A stretch of DNA of 64,000 nt from Anaerolinea thermophila UNI-1 (GCF_000199675.1 NC_014960.1:1612001-1676000); one strand, 5' to 3'. Shown: positions 51,674-60,975, counted from the stretch's first letter. Numbers and translations are program-made. Notes: generated by a model not told the origin, from the letters alone.

Positions 51674-54600
51674 TCAGGCGCACTGTGAGCGTTGCAGGAT
51701 TTTCCGGGCGGTCTCGGCGATTTGTGGGTGCGGATGGCGGCTCAGCGTTTGCAATCTCTGGCAAATTTCTCCGGGAAACATCAATGGAGCGCGCGGCTTG
51801 AGGCTTTCAAGCACTCTGATCATGACACTCATCCAGGGGAAGAAGCCCTCGGGAATCTGCACAAAGAAGGGGGTGAGCAGTTGTACGGCTTCCTCGGCGG
51901 CCTGCAGGGCTTCGGCGCGGCGGTTGAGATCGCTGTAGTGGAGGGCCAGGTTGTTGAGGCTCCTGGCCAGGTCAGGGGTGAAGGCCTGGGGGTTGGAGCG
52001 GGCTAACTGGCGGTAGAGGTCGCAGGCTTCCTCGGCGGCCTGCAGGGCTTCGGCGCGGCGGTTGAGATCGCTGTAGTGGAGGGCCAGGTTGTTGAGGCTC
52101 CTGGCCAGGTCAGGGGTGAAGGCCTGGGGGTTGGAGCGGGCTAACTGGCGGTAGAGGTCGCGGGCTTCCTCGGCGGCCTGCAGGGCTTCGGCGCGGCGGT
52201 TGAGCGCGCTGTAGCGGAGGGCCAGGTTGGTGAGGCTGCTGGCCAGGTCAGGGGTGAAGGCCTGGGGGTTGGAGCGGGCTAACTGGCGGTAGAGGTCGCG
52301 GGCTTCCTCGGCGGCCTGCAGGGCTTCGGCGCGGCGGTTGAGCTCGCTGTAGCGGAGGGCCAGGTTGGTGAGGCTGCTGGCCAGGTCAGGGGTGAAGGCC
52401 TGGGGGTTGGAGCGGGCTAACTGGCGGCGCAGTTGTACGGCTTCCTCGGCGGCCTGCAGGGCTTCGGCGCGGCGGTTGAGCTCGCTGTAGTGGAGGGCCA
52501 GGATGTTGAGGCTCATGGCCAGGGCAGGGGTGAAGGCCTGGGGGTTGGAGCGGGCTAACTGGCGGTAGAGGTCGCGGGCTTCCTCGGCGGCCTGCAGGGC
52601 TTCGGCGCGGCGGTTGAGCTCGCTGTAGCGGATGGCCAGGTTGGTGAGGCTCATGGCCAGGGCAGGGGTGAAGGCCTGGGGGTTGGAGCGGGCTAACTGG
52701 CGGTAGAGGTCGCGGGCTTCCTCGGCGGCCTGCAGGGCTTCGGCGCGGCGGTTGAGCTCGCTGTAGCGGAGGGCCAGGTTGGTGAGGCTGCTGGCCAGGT
52801 CAGGGGTGAAGGCCTGGGGGTTGGAGCGGGCTAACTGGCGGTAGAGGTCGCGGGCTTCCTCGGCGGCCTGCAGGGCTTCGGCGCGGCGGTTGAGCTCGCT
52901 GTAGATGTTGGCCAGGTTGTTGAGGCTGCCTGCCAGGTCAGGGGTGAAGGCCTGGGGGTTGGAGCGGGCTAACTGGCGGCGCAGTTGTACGGCTTCTTCG
53001 GCGGCCTGCAGGGCTTCGGCGCGGCGGTTGAGCTCGCTGTAGTGGAGGGCCAGGATGTTGAGGCTCATGGCCAGGGCAGGGGTGAAGGCCTGGGGGTTGG
53101 AGCGGGCTAACTGGCGGTAGAGGTCGCGGGCTTCCTCGGCGGCCTGCAGGGCTTCGGCGCGGCGGTTGAGCTCGCTGTAGAAAGCCGCCAGGATGTTGAG
53201 GCTCATGGCCAGGGCAGGGGTGAAGGCCTGGGGATTGGAGCGGGCTAACTGGCGGTAGAGGTCGCAGGCTTCCTCGGCGGCCTGCAGGGCTTCGGCGCGG
53301 CGGTTGAGCTCGCTGTTGCGGAGTGCCAGGTTGATGAGGCTCGTGGCCAGGTCAGGGGTGAAGGCTTGGGGGTTGGAGCAGGCTAACTGGCGGTAGAGGT
53401 CGCGGGCTTCCTCGGCGGCCTGCAGGGCTTCGGCGCGGCGGTTGAGCGCGCTGTAGAAAGCCGCCAGGTTGTTGAGGCTCATGGCCAGGGCAGGGGTGAA
53501 GGCCTGGGGGTTGGAGCGGACTAACTGGCGGTAGAGGTTGCGGGCTTCCTCGGCGGCCTGCAGGGCTACTAGTTTTGGGTATTCACTTTGCCCTCCCCTT
53601 TGCTTCGCTTCTTCCCAGTCCTGGGTTAAGAACAAGCGGCCCAAAACTTCAAAGAGGGTGCGCAGCCTCTTTCCAGCGCCCTCGGGGTTGTCGGCAATGT
53701 CCTGCATTTCTGGCAGTGTCAATCGAAGCAGGGTCAATCCTTTGTCGCCGGTGAGGGCTTTCCAGAGCACCTCATCTGCCAGAGGGTCGGGTCGGATGGG
53801 GGGAACTGCCGCTCCTTCGCCTTCCCCCGCAAATAACCTGCAAATCTGTTCCGCCAGCCAGGGAACTTGCAGTGAAGCGCCTGTCGCGCCTTGAATTGGG
53901 TCGAAGTGTTTATCCAGAAAATCTGCCACTGCGCGTTGATCGGTAAATGACACACCCAGCGTTGCCAGTACTCGCAGGGTTTCAATTCGCTCCACACTCT
54001 CCACTAATGCCCATCCGACCCCGTGTTCGTTAAAGGAGGGTTCGAGCAAGCGTTTGTAAGCATCTTTTTCCCGTTTCCAGGTGTGTTCCAGGATTTCCTG
54101 CTCATTCTTTGGGTGTCTTAGCGAACGCCCTTCGGCGGCGTGCAGTGCCAGCAACAGCAGGTACAACGGGCGTTCAGACAGGTCTTCCGGCAGGTAGTCT
54201 ATGGACTCGCCGGCGAGGTTCAGGCGGCTTTTCAGGGTATCCCGGGCGGTGCGGAAGAACTCTGCCCGTTCCTGTGGGTTGGTGAAGGTCGGCAGAGAAT
54301 GTTCTTTAAAGTCCAGCAGGCGATACAGTTCAACCAGTCCGCTGTATGAAGGGTCACTGCCGCGCTGAGTCTCCTGTTTCAGCCAGTGGGGATAATGGCG
54401 CTCTGCCAGCACCAGCGCCAGCGGGGCTTTGCGCGTCTGCTCGGAGATCGTCTTCGCCATGGCTTTCAACAGGTTTAACACCGCCTGCGAGCGCATTTCC
54501 AGATAATCCACGACAATGAAGGTCGGGCGGCAGTCCTGCGTGAGAATTTCTGCCTGCTGGGGGGATAAATTATTTTCCCCAATAAATCCCGCCCACCAGC

Positions 54601-55396
54601 CATCTTCGCGCAGTTTCAGGGCGGCTTCCAGCAAAAGGCGGGTTTTGCCGCTTCCGCCAGCGGCGGTGTACAGGCGTAATCCCAGCGGGGGAGATTGTCC
54701 TTCCAGTTGCTTTGCCCAGTTGCACAGATCGTCCAGGGCTTGCTCAAAGGCTTTCCCGCCATATTTGACCAGACGGTAGCGCGCATCCAGCAAAAAGGCT
54801 GAAAGTTGGGCATCCAGATGTCCATCTTTAAAGTGGATGGGGGGCTCTGGGCAGGTTATCAGGTTTTTCGGCAGTCCCACCAGGACGTTTAAAGCCTGGT
54901 GCATAGCGTCAATTTTTTCCAGCAGAATCTCGGTGTTTTCACGAGCCTGCAAGGCTTGGATGACTGTCAGGATCGGATGAAAATCCTCATAACCGACCAG
55001 GGCATGGTAAACGCACATCATATAAAGGTGTGCTGCGCGCTTAGCCTGCGGCTCACGGGCAAATTCCTGCGCCAGCAGGTTTTCCAGTTGGCGTTCATCG
55101 CCGCTTTCCATCAGACCCTTCAGCCCTTCGCGGAACCACGGGCGGTCATGCTGGCGCATGCTGGCAACCCACTCAGAGGCGTTTTTCATGCCTTGCCGCC
55201 GGGCTTTCTCCAGGAATTCTTCTTCGGCCTGTTCCAGCAAGCGCGCCAGTTTTTCCTGCGCCTCTCTGGAGGCGCGCACGGATTCAATTCCCTGAAGGAC
55301 TAACCTGGTAATCTTCGTACCGGGCAAACCTAAATCGCCCAGCACTTCCAGGACAATATCTGCTGTTTGAGCGATTTGCGGGTGGGTAAGCGGCAT
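51674..55396 (-). CDS. STAND-type P-loop ATPase with twelve near-identical TPRs
   Basis: Protein of 1240 residues with three parts: a helical N-terminal domain (about 1-220) of unknown type; a P-loop NTPase domain (about 235-600) with GGSGKTRLLLEA as Walker A, FIVVDYLEMR as a Walker B-like block and LALVLAERHYP beyond it; and a TPR domain (about 610-1160) of 46-residue units reading like RSNPQAFTPDLASSLTNLAL, YSELNRRAEALQAAEEA. This is the layout of signal-transduction STAND ATPases, in which repeats sense a ligand and the ATPase triggers an effector. Anti-phage STAND systems share the plan, but no toxic effector domain is recognised. No neighbouring defence gene. Confidence 0.82.
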   Translation of the reverse strand: MPLTHPQIAQTADIVLEVLGDLGLPGTKITRLVLQGIESVRASREAQEKLARLLEQAEEEFLEKARRQGMKNASEWVASMRQHDRPWFREGLKGLMESGDERQLENLLAQEFAREPQAKRAAHLYMMCVYHALVGYEDFHPILTVIQALQARENTEILLEKIDAMHQALNVLVGLPKNLITCPEPPIHFKDGHLDAQLSAFLLDARYRLVKYGGKAFEQALDDLCNWAKQLEGQSPPLGLRLYTAAGGSGKTRLLLEAALKLREDGWWAGFIGENNLSPQQAEILTQDCRPTFIVVDYLEMRSQAVLNLLKAMAKTISEQTRKAPLALVLAERHYPHWLKQETQRGSDPSYSGLVELYRLLDFKEHSLPTFTNPQERAEFFRTARDTLKSRLNLAGESIDYLPEDLSERPLYLLLLALHAAEGRSLRHPKNEQEILEHTWKREKDAYKRLLEPSFNEHGVGWALVESVERIETLRVLATLGVSFTDQRAVADFLDKHFDPIQGATGASLQVPWLAEQICRLFAGEGEGAAVPPIRPDPLADEVLWKALTGDKGLTLLRLTLPEMQDIADNPEGAGKRLRTLFEVLGRLFLTQDWEEAKQRGGQSEYPKLVALQAAEEARNLYRQLVRSNPQAFTPALAMSLNNLAAFYSALNRRAEALQAAEEARDLYRQLACSNPQAFTPDLATSLINLALRNSELNRRAEALQAAEEACDLYRQLARSNPQAFTPALAMSLNILAAFYSELNRRAEALQAAEEARDLYRQLARSNPQAFTPALAMSLNILALHYSELNRRAEALQAAEEAVQLRRQLARSNPQAFTPDLAGSLNNLANIYSELNRRAEALQAAEEARDLYRQLARSNPQAFTPDLASSLTNLALRYSELNRRAEALQAAEEARDLYRQLARSNPQAFTPALAMSLTNLAIRYSELNRRAEALQAAEEARDLYRQLARSNPQAFTPALAMSLNILALHYSELNRRAEALQAAEEAVQLRRQLARSNPQAFTPDLASSLTNLALRYSELNRRAEALQAAEEARDLYRQLARSNPQAFTPDLASSLTNLALRYSALNRRAEALQAAEEARDLYRQLARSNPQAFTPDLARSLNNLALHYSDLNRRAEALQAAEEACDLYRQLARSNPQAFTPDLARSLNNLALHYSDLNRRAEALQAAEEAVQLLTPFFVQIPEGFFPWMSVMIRVLESLKPRAPLMFPGEICQRLQTLSRHPHPQIAETARKILQRSQCA
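51911..53566 (-). repeat. Twelve 138-bp tandem repeats in the STAND gene
   Basis: Twelve exact-length 138-bp units (46 codons) run head-to-tail without a gap, plus a partial thirteenth. Nucleotide identity between units is very high, with differences limited to a few codons. The AVQL variant in place of ARDLY occurs in units 5, 9 and (partial) 13, an every-fourth pattern that suggests duplication of a four-unit block. Confidence 0.97.
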
Positions 55397-55611
55397 TCCA
55401 TGCCCCCTGAGTGTTTTTTATCAGTATAGCAGGTTTCGGAGGATGGTTGCATGTTAAATGCGTTTCTTTTTTGCCTGTGTGGTATCCCTCTGCGTTTCTT
55501 AACCTTTGTGCCTTTTGCCCCTTGGCGGTGAAGGATTTCTATCTCAAAACCATATTGCATGGTTTAGCAGGTAAAATTACAGCAAGACTATTTCTCCATG
55601 AGGTTTCGTAT

Positions 55612-56922
55612 ATGGCGTTGCTTTTGCCCCTGTATCGTCGGTTCAAAACTTCGTTATTTCCCAACTGGTTCTCGCAATTGTACGGACAGGACCCTGCCCG
55701 CTTGCAAGAAGAGCAAACTCGCTGGTTGAATTTGTTGAGCCGTTTTCAACAGCGCTTCCCCGGGGTGGAGCAGGCGGCTCTTTTCAGCACTCCCGGGCGC
55801 ACCGAGGTGGGCGGCAATCACACCGATCACAATCAGGGCAGGGTGCTGGCGGCGGCGGTGGATCGCGATGTGATTGCTGTTGCCGCGCCTGCGTCGGATG
55901 GCAAAATCATCCTGGCTTCGGAGGGCTACCCCCTGCTGGAGGTAGACACCCGCGATTTGTCCGTTCACCCCAATGAGCGGGGGACGACGCCCGCGCTGGT
56001 GCGCGGCGTGTGCGCCCGTCTGGCGCAGTTGGGGTATGCGGTGGGCGGCTTCCGCGCAGTGATGACCAGCAGTGTCCCAAAAGGCTCGGGCTTGAGTTCC
56101 TCGGCGGCGTTTGAGGTGGCAGTAGCGACCATTCTCAATCACCTGTACAACGGCGGGCGTATTCCCGCGCTTACCTGCGCGCAAATCGGGCAGTACGCCG
56201 AAAATGTGTACTTTGGCAAGCCCTGCGGTCTCATGGATCAAACCGCCGCCGCGGTAGGCGGCTTTGTTTCCATTGATTTTGCCGAACCGGAGCATCCCGC
56301 GGTGCATCAGGTGCATTACGATTTTGCCCACAGCGGTTACGAGGTCATCATTGTGGAAACTGGCGGCGACCACGCCGACCTGACCGCCGATTACGCCAGT
56401 ATCCGCGAGGATATGCAGGCTGTTGCCGCTTTTTTTGGCAAACACGTCCTGCGCGAGGTATCCAGGGAAGAGTTGCTCAGGCATCTGGCGGAACTGCGCC
56501 GGCAGGTGCACGACCGCGCCATCCTGCGCGCCCTGCATTTCTTCGATGACAATCAGCGGGTAGAAGAACAGGTAGCGGCACTGGAAGCCAACCGTTTCGA
56601 TCAATTCCTGCGTCTGGTGCGCGAGTCCGGTCGCAGTTCCTGGATGCTTCTGCAGAACGGCTTTTCCCATCGCAAGCCGGAGCATCAGGGCATCCCGCTG
56701 GCGCAGGCCATCAGCGAGATTCTGCTGGGTGAACGCGGCGCCTGGCGGGTGCATGGGGGCGGTTTTGCCGGCACCATTCAGGCATTCGTGCCAAAAGACC
56801 AGGCAAATGAGTACATCCAGCGCATGGAAGCCGTGTTTGGCAGGGGGTCCTGCTACCCGGTGAGCATTCGTCAGGCAGGCTCGGTGCGTCTGGATGATGG
56901 CGAAGGGGATTCGCAGTTGTAA
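55612..56922 (+). CDS. galK: Galactokinase-like GHMP kinase
   Basis: GHMP-family sugar kinase of 436 residues. The galactokinase signature GRTEVGGNHTDHNQG (near 62) contains the substrate-binding residues, followed by the phosphate-binding PKGSGLSSSAAFEVA (near 160), GLMDQTAAAVGG (near 205) and the C-terminal GGGFAGTIQAFVP. The typical sequence has GEHTDYN; here HTDHN. The ATG at 55612 has GAGG eight bases upstream; the longer frame from 55411 has no evidence. The gene stands alone, with no other Leloir genes beside it. The preceding 215 bp hold nothing else I can identify. Confidence 0.88.
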   Translation: MALLLPLYRRFKTSLFPNWFSQLYGQDPARLQEEQTRWLNLLSRFQQRFPGVEQAALFSTPGRTEVGGNHTDHNQGRVLAAAVDRDVIAVAAPASDGKIILASEGYPLLEVDTRDLSVHPNERGTTPALVRGVCARLAQLGYAVGGFRAVMTSSVPKGSGLSSSAAFEVAVATILNHLYNGGRIPALTCAQIGQYAENVYFGKPCGLMDQTAAAVGGFVSIDFAEPEHPAVHQVHYDFAHSGYEVIIVETGGDHADLTADYASIREDMQAVAAFFGKHVLREVSREELLRHLAELRRQVHDRAILRALHFFDDNQRVEEQVAALEANRFDQFLRLVRESGRSSWMLLQNGFSHRKPEHQGIPLAQAISEILLGERGAWRVHGGGFAGTIQAFVPKDQANEYIQRMEAVFGRGSCYPVSIRQAGSVRLDDGEGDSQL

Positions 56923-56977
56923 TTCTGAAGTTTCAGACTAAAATACTCATATCCCAATTTGTTCCCGGAGGTGTCTG

Positions 56978-57619
56978 ATGGCGCATTATCCGATTGATCA
57001 CAGCGATGTCCCTATTCGCCTGTTTAAATCCGGTTTTCTGGAGTTCTTCACCCATATCAGCCCGGTGGTAGTAGTCATCATCTGGCTGCCGGTAGCGGTA
57101 GCCTTCATGGCGCTGGAGGTGCTGAGCGGGGGATATGCTGCGCGCGGTGTGGGTTATCTTGTGGGTGGGTTCTTCGTGGGGGTGTTCCTGTGGACTTTTG
57201 CCGAATATACCCTGCACCGTTTCCTGTTCCACTACCAGCCCAAAGACCCCAAATGGGAGCGCATTTTCTTTCTGTTCCACGGTGTGCATCATGCGCAACC
57301 GCAGTGCAAAACCCGCCTGGTCATGCCGCCGGTGGTGAGCATTCCCATGGCGTTTATCATGTACGGCATCATCTCGTTGATTTTCTCCATCCTGCTGGGG
57401 TTGCCGCACTGGGTGTTTCCAGTCATGTCCGGGTTTATTGTGGGTTACCTTTTTTACGACCTGACCCATTATGCTACTCATCATTTCCCCATGCGCAGGG
57501 GGATCTGGAAGTACCTCAAACGCTATCACATGCAACACCACTATAAGACTCCCAATGCACGCTTTGGGGTCAGTTCTCCCCTCTGGGATGTGGTTTTTGG
57601 CACCAAACCGGCTGACTAA
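56978..57619 (+). CDS. Fatty acid hydroxylase/sterol desaturase superfamily membrane protein
   Basis: Membrane di-iron oxygenase of 213 residues. The histidine clusters are HRFLFH (near 76), HGVHH (near 100), HYATHH (near 166) and HMQHHY (near 186), and several hydrophobic segments span the membrane between them. Members hydroxylate fatty acids, sterols or carotenoids. GGAGG precedes the ATG. It converges on the lycopene cyclase gene, overlapping it by 4 bp, so a carotenoid or lipid role is possible. An oxygen-using enzyme in a mainly anaerobic gene set is notable. Confidence 0.85.
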   Translation: MAHYPIDHSDVPIRLFKSGFLEFFTHISPVVVVIIWLPVAVAFMALEVLSGGYAARGVGYLVGGFFVGVFLWTFAEYTLHRFLFHYQPKDPKWERIFFLFHGVHHAQPQCKTRLVMPPVVSIPMAFIMYGIISLIFSILLGLPHWVFPVMSGFIVGYLFYDLTHYATHHFPMRRGIWKYLKRYHMQHHYKTPNARFGVSSPLWDVVFGTKPAD

Positions 57620-58773
57620 ATCTTCCGCAGGAAGTTCACCTGCAAAAGGGCTTTCAGGAACGGTACTGGCGGGAGGGAAGCAATCAGACGAATATTTTCC
57701 AGCAACGACCCTTCCTCATCGAGAAATCGAAAGATTCGCTGAGGAGGGTTGTTTTTAAACAGAGCCGTGAAAATTGCCTTGCCTGTCTGGGGTTGTCTGT
57801 AGAGAATCTGGAGCAGCAGACGGTCGTACCAGGCGTACCGGCGTGGAGATGCAGGCACGCGGAAGGGAGTGCCGTACTTTTCCAGCGAACGCACAATCTC
57901 ACGGCTGTCGCGCAAGATGCGCGCAAAGGCGTATCCCGAGGAAGGTTTGACCCGTCCGCCGCGTGTACCGATGTTCATCACCCGCCTGCCGCCTCGGCGG
58001 GGCAGGGGATGGTCGGTCATGGGAATCACGCCTTTCTCGACATCGTGGATTTCATAAGTATCCAGCCGGAGCACGTTCTTCAGGTAGGTTTCCAGTCCAC
58101 GCTGGTATTCTTCATCAGACAGCAGGGTAGGGGTGAAGAAGGTGTACTCTACCAGCGCGCGGTTTTCATTGAACGGCAGAGTGTAGAAGAACTGAAAACC
58201 CGTTTCCTGCGAAACGCGGAAGTCAAAAAGGATGGGGATGGAGGAATCCCAGGTGGGTTGTAAGGTTTCAATTTCCCAGCCCAGAAAGTGTTGAAGCAGG
58301 TAGTGATATCGTTCGGGTTTCTTTTCTATGAGATTGGGGTCAAAACGGCTGTCGAACACCCATTCTGCCTGATAGGTTTTCCCACCTGCCGCAACCAGAG
58401 CAAACTCCGGGGTATCGATAATCTGCGTCACCGGTGCGGTAATCCAGTCCACATTCAAACGAGCCCTGAGGGTTTGTCGGACTTCCTGGTAAAAGTCAAT
58501 CCCGCGAATCATGTTGTAGCGGTACTCCCCAAGCGGGATGACTTTTTGCCATTCTTCATGAATAAAACCAATTTTCTCCCATGAGCGATAAAAAATCGAC
58601 GAGAACACCTCATCCCGACTTGACCAGAAGCACCAGGTGCGGTCGTTACGGTTCTTTTCTTCGCGGTCAATGAGCAGAATAGATTGATCCCGCAGTTTGC
58701 TGTGTACCAGATAGTAGGCCAGACTCAGTCCAGCCGCGCCGGCTCCAAGGATGATGAAGGTGTATTTCTTCAT
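57616..58773 (-). CDS. Lycopene cyclase (CrtY/CrtL family)
   Basis: FAD-dependent cyclase of 385 residues that forms beta-ionone rings on lycopene. The N-terminal IILGAGAAGLSLAYYLV is the dinucleotide-binding site; NDRTWCFWSSRDEVF and EYTFFTPTLLSDEEY are typical of CrtY-type enzymes, as is the MNIGTRGGRVKPSSGYAF near residue 260. The start is 5 bp from the membrane-protein gene upstream. No phytoene synthase or desaturase is in the window. The gene overlaps the convergent hydroxylase gene by 4 bp. Confidence 0.88.
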   Translation of the reverse strand: MKKYTFIILGAGAAGLSLAYYLVHSKLRDQSILLIDREEKNRNDRTWCFWSSRDEVFSSIFYRSWEKIGFIHEEWQKVIPLGEYRYNMIRGIDFYQEVRQTLRARLNVDWITAPVTQIIDTPEFALVAAGGKTYQAEWVFDSRFDPNLIEKKPERYHYLLQHFLGWEIETLQPTWDSSIPILFDFRVSQETGFQFFYTLPFNENRALVEYTFFTPTLLSDEEYQRGLETYLKNVLRLDTYEIHDVEKGVIPMTDHPLPRRGGRRVMNIGTRGGRVKPSSGYAFARILRDSREIVRSLEKYGTPFRVPASPRRYAWYDRLLLQILYRQPQTGKAIFTALFKNNPPQRIFRFLDEEGSLLENIRLIASLPPVPFLKALLQVNFLRKI

Positions 58774-58777
58774 GGGC

Positions 58778-59347
58778 TTATCTTTCCATCTTTTTCAACA
58801 TCCGAAACAGCAAATAAAACAAAAGAAGTACCACAAAAAGAAGAATGACGATCCCACAAGCCCATTTCAGGGCAGATAATACCGAAGCAAGGGCGAGAAT
58901 ACCCTCGGAAGGTTGGGAAAATGCGCTTAAAGCAACGGTAATGGCAATATTTTCTCCGTAATCCATGAGAGCCATCAGAAACGGCACCAGCGGCACCAGT
59001 GAAAAACGGGAATCGGTTACAGAGACAACCCTTAACAGGAAAGCCAGCAGAAGAGCGAAAAATGTGCTGTAGAGGGCTGGATAGACCAGATCCGCCGTCC
59101 AGGTGATTAGCCGGTACCATTGTTTGCCCTGAACACCCAGTTGGCTAATCTCATCCAGAGCCTGCTCTGCCGTGTAGCCTATCTGCACATCCAGCATATG
59201 GGCATCAGATGTGAGGGCGCGCCGCGATAATTCCATCTGCATGGCGGGAAAGATGAGGAGATTGAAGGGAATCAGCGCCATAAAGAGCAGGATGAGAATT
59301 TTCCCTGAAGCATACTTGTTTAACAGTGTCAGCCACTGGTGAATCAT
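58778..59347 (-). CDS. Hypothetical polytopic membrane protein
   Basis: Protein of 189 residues with about four membrane-spanning stretches (about 13-34, 85-107, 118-140 and 150-178) and a loop of about 50 residues after the first. I do not recognise the family. It overlaps pcp by 4 bp upstream and is followed by lycopene cyclase after 4 bp, so the three genes are one operon. It may be a membrane partner for carotenoid or lipid metabolism; this is context only. Confidence 0.72.
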   Translation of the reverse strand: MIHQWLTLLNKYASGKILILLFMALIPFNLLIFPAMQMELSRRALTSDAHMLDVQIGYTAEQALDEISQLGVQGKQWYRLITWTADLVYPALYSTFFALLLAFLLRVVSVTDSRFSLVPLVPFLMALMDYGENIAITVALSAFSQPSEGILALASVLSALKWACGIVILLFVVLLLFYLLFRMLKKMER

Positions 59348-59961
59348 GGGTTTTCTGTTTCCACAATCTCAATGACTTTTCGAATAGCCTCTATCTGAAG
59401 TTCCATGCTCATGGATGGAGTCAATGAGGTGCGCCTTGCCGCCTGTTCGGGAAGAGAGGGAACATGGATAAACCCTGCTGGAATGTCCATGTTGTGAGTT
59501 GCGAGAAAGTGCATCAGCGTATAAAAGACTTGGTTGCACAGGTACGCTCCAGCCGAATAAGATAATTCTGCTGGAACACCTTCGGCAAGCAAGCCGTCAC
59601 GGATTTTCCTGACCGGTAATCGGGAAAAGTAAGCCGTTGGACCATCCGGGGCAATGGGTTGGTCTGTCACCTGTTCACCGGCATTATCGGGAATGCGGAA
59701 ATCCATCAGGTTGATGGCGACTCGCTCAATCGAAATCGCCGTTCTGCCAGCGGCTTCACCCAGACAGAGCACGGCTTGGGGACGAATTTGTTGAAGGTTC
59801 TCCACCAAAATAGCCGGAGCGGTTTTTGCATTGACCGGCAGAATGAGCCCGTGGAAATGTTCGGGGAATATGCTTTGCGAAAGTGCAGTTACAATTTGAG
59901 CAGAGGGATTGACATGCGAACCATCGAAGGGCTCAAAACCAGTGATCAGCCAATGTTTCAT
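59344..59961 (-). CDS. pcp: Pyroglutamyl-peptidase I (C15)
   Basis: Cysteine peptidase of 205 residues that removes N-terminal pyroglutamate. It has GFEPFDGSHVNPS at the N-terminus, CLGEAAGRTAISIERVAIN (near 73, catalytic Glu), SAGAYLCNQVFYTL (near 135, catalytic Cys) and FIHVPSLP (near 158, catalytic His). The ATG at 59961 has GAGGAG seven bases upstream. It starts a minus-strand operon with a membrane protein and lycopene cyclase, which is not an obvious functional link. Confidence 0.92.
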   Translation of the reverse strand: MKHWLITGFEPFDGSHVNPSAQIVTALSQSIFPEHFHGLILPVNAKTAPAILVENLQQIRPQAVLCLGEAAGRTAISIERVAINLMDFRIPDNAGEQVTDQPIAPDGPTAYFSRLPVRKIRDGLLAEGVPAELSYSAGAYLCNQVFYTLMHFLATHNMDIPAGFIHVPSLPEQAARRTSLTPSMSMELQIEAIRKVIEIVETENP

Positions 59962-60975
59962 AGGGATCTCCTCAAGGAGTTTTCTCAACTATTATACCGG
60001 ACATGGTTGATAGTCCTTTTTGCTGGCATAATGGGGATACTTGTTTTCACTGCTCCAGAGGATGATTCTTTCTGGCGGGTTGGCTTTGGAGTTTCGGAGT
60101 CTCTTTCTTCCAAGCAATGGGCGAACAATTTAGGAGCCGGCTGGTATCTGGACTGGCGTGCCTTACCCCGCCATGCCTTGCGTTCCCCTCAATACTGGAT
60201 GATGATACGCACGTTTCCCGATCGAAATATTCCAGACCTGAACAGTGCCGCGGAAATTGCCCGAACGCATCCGGGAAATGTCTGGATCATCGGAAATGAG
60301 CCGGACAACCCTTATCAGGATTCTCTTTCCCCTGAAGAGTATGCTTGGCGTTATGAGCAGTTTTATTCCGCGCTCAAGCAGGCGGATCCTACCTGTCTGG
60401 TTGCCATTGCAGGGGTAACCCAGCCTTCGGAGTTGCGCATGCGTTATCTGGAGCGTGTTCTTTCTGCATACCAGAAGCGCGCAGGAGTCCCCATGCCTGT
60501 GGACATTTGGACGGTACATGGGTATGTGTTGAGAGAGGAAAGAGGAAATTGGGGGGCGGAGATTCCCCCTGGCATGGATGAAATTACGCAGGGTTTATTG
60601 ATTGAACCAGAAAAACACGGAGAGATTGCTCTTTTCAAAAGCCAAATCCTGGCTTTTCGAACCTGGATGAAACTGCAAGGTTATCAGGACACTCCACTGG
60701 TCATCACTGAAATGGGGATTTTACTTCCGGAAGAATTTGGTTACACACCGGATGCTGTGGCGGACTATCTGAGCGAGACTTTTTCCTGGCTGAATACAGC
60801 AATTGACCCCGAGATTGGCTATCGGGCGGACGAAGGCAGACTGGTACAACGCTGGGCATGGTTCAGCCTGGCAGATAGAACGTTTCCCGTTTCTAACCTG
60901 TTGGATCCTTCCAGCGGCGAACTCACCCCTGCAGGAAAGGCTTTTCAAACCTTTACCCGCTCACATTCTCGCTGA
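59914..60975 (+). CDS. Membrane-anchored glycosidase-like TIM-barrel protein
   Basis: Protein of 353 residues with an N-terminal hydrophobic anchor (LIVLFAGIMGILVFTA, near 38-55) and a barrel like the Glyco_hydro catalytic-core group. IGNEPDNP (near 125) and ITEMGILLP (near 265) offer the acid/base and nucleophile Glu. The start is uncertain: the ATG at 59914 has GAGGGA upstream but overlaps pcp on the other strand by 48 bp; ATG at 59953 and a start near 60030 are alternatives. The end overlaps the convergent pgl gene by 23 bp. It may cleave or bind extracellular polysaccharide. Confidence 0.7.
   Translation: MRTIEGLKTSDQPMFHRDLLKEFSQLLYRTWLIVLFAGIMGILVFTAPEDDSFWRVGFGVSESLSSKQWANNLGAGWYLDWRALPRHALRSPQYWMMIRTFPDRNIPDLNSAAEIARTHPGNVWIIGNEPDNPYQDSLSPEEYAWRYEQFYSALKQADPTCLVAIAGVTQPSELRMRYLERVLSAYQKRAGVPMPVDIWTVHGYVLREERGNWGAEIPPGMDEITQGLLIEPEKHGEIALFKSQILAFRTWMKLQGYQDTPLVITEMGILLPEEFGYTPDAVADYLSETFSWLNTAIDPEIGYRADEGRLVQRWAWFSLADRTFPVSNLLDPSSGELTPAGKAFQTFTRSHSR

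Noticed and set aside
51911..53566. Regular repeats looked at as a CRISPR array
   Set aside because: The period is 138 bp with no unique spacers, and the repeats encode an in-frame TPR protein.
55654..56754. Antisense open frame of 366 codons opposite galactokinase
   Set aside because: GC-rich third positions of galK produce open antisense frames; no ribosome site or domain.
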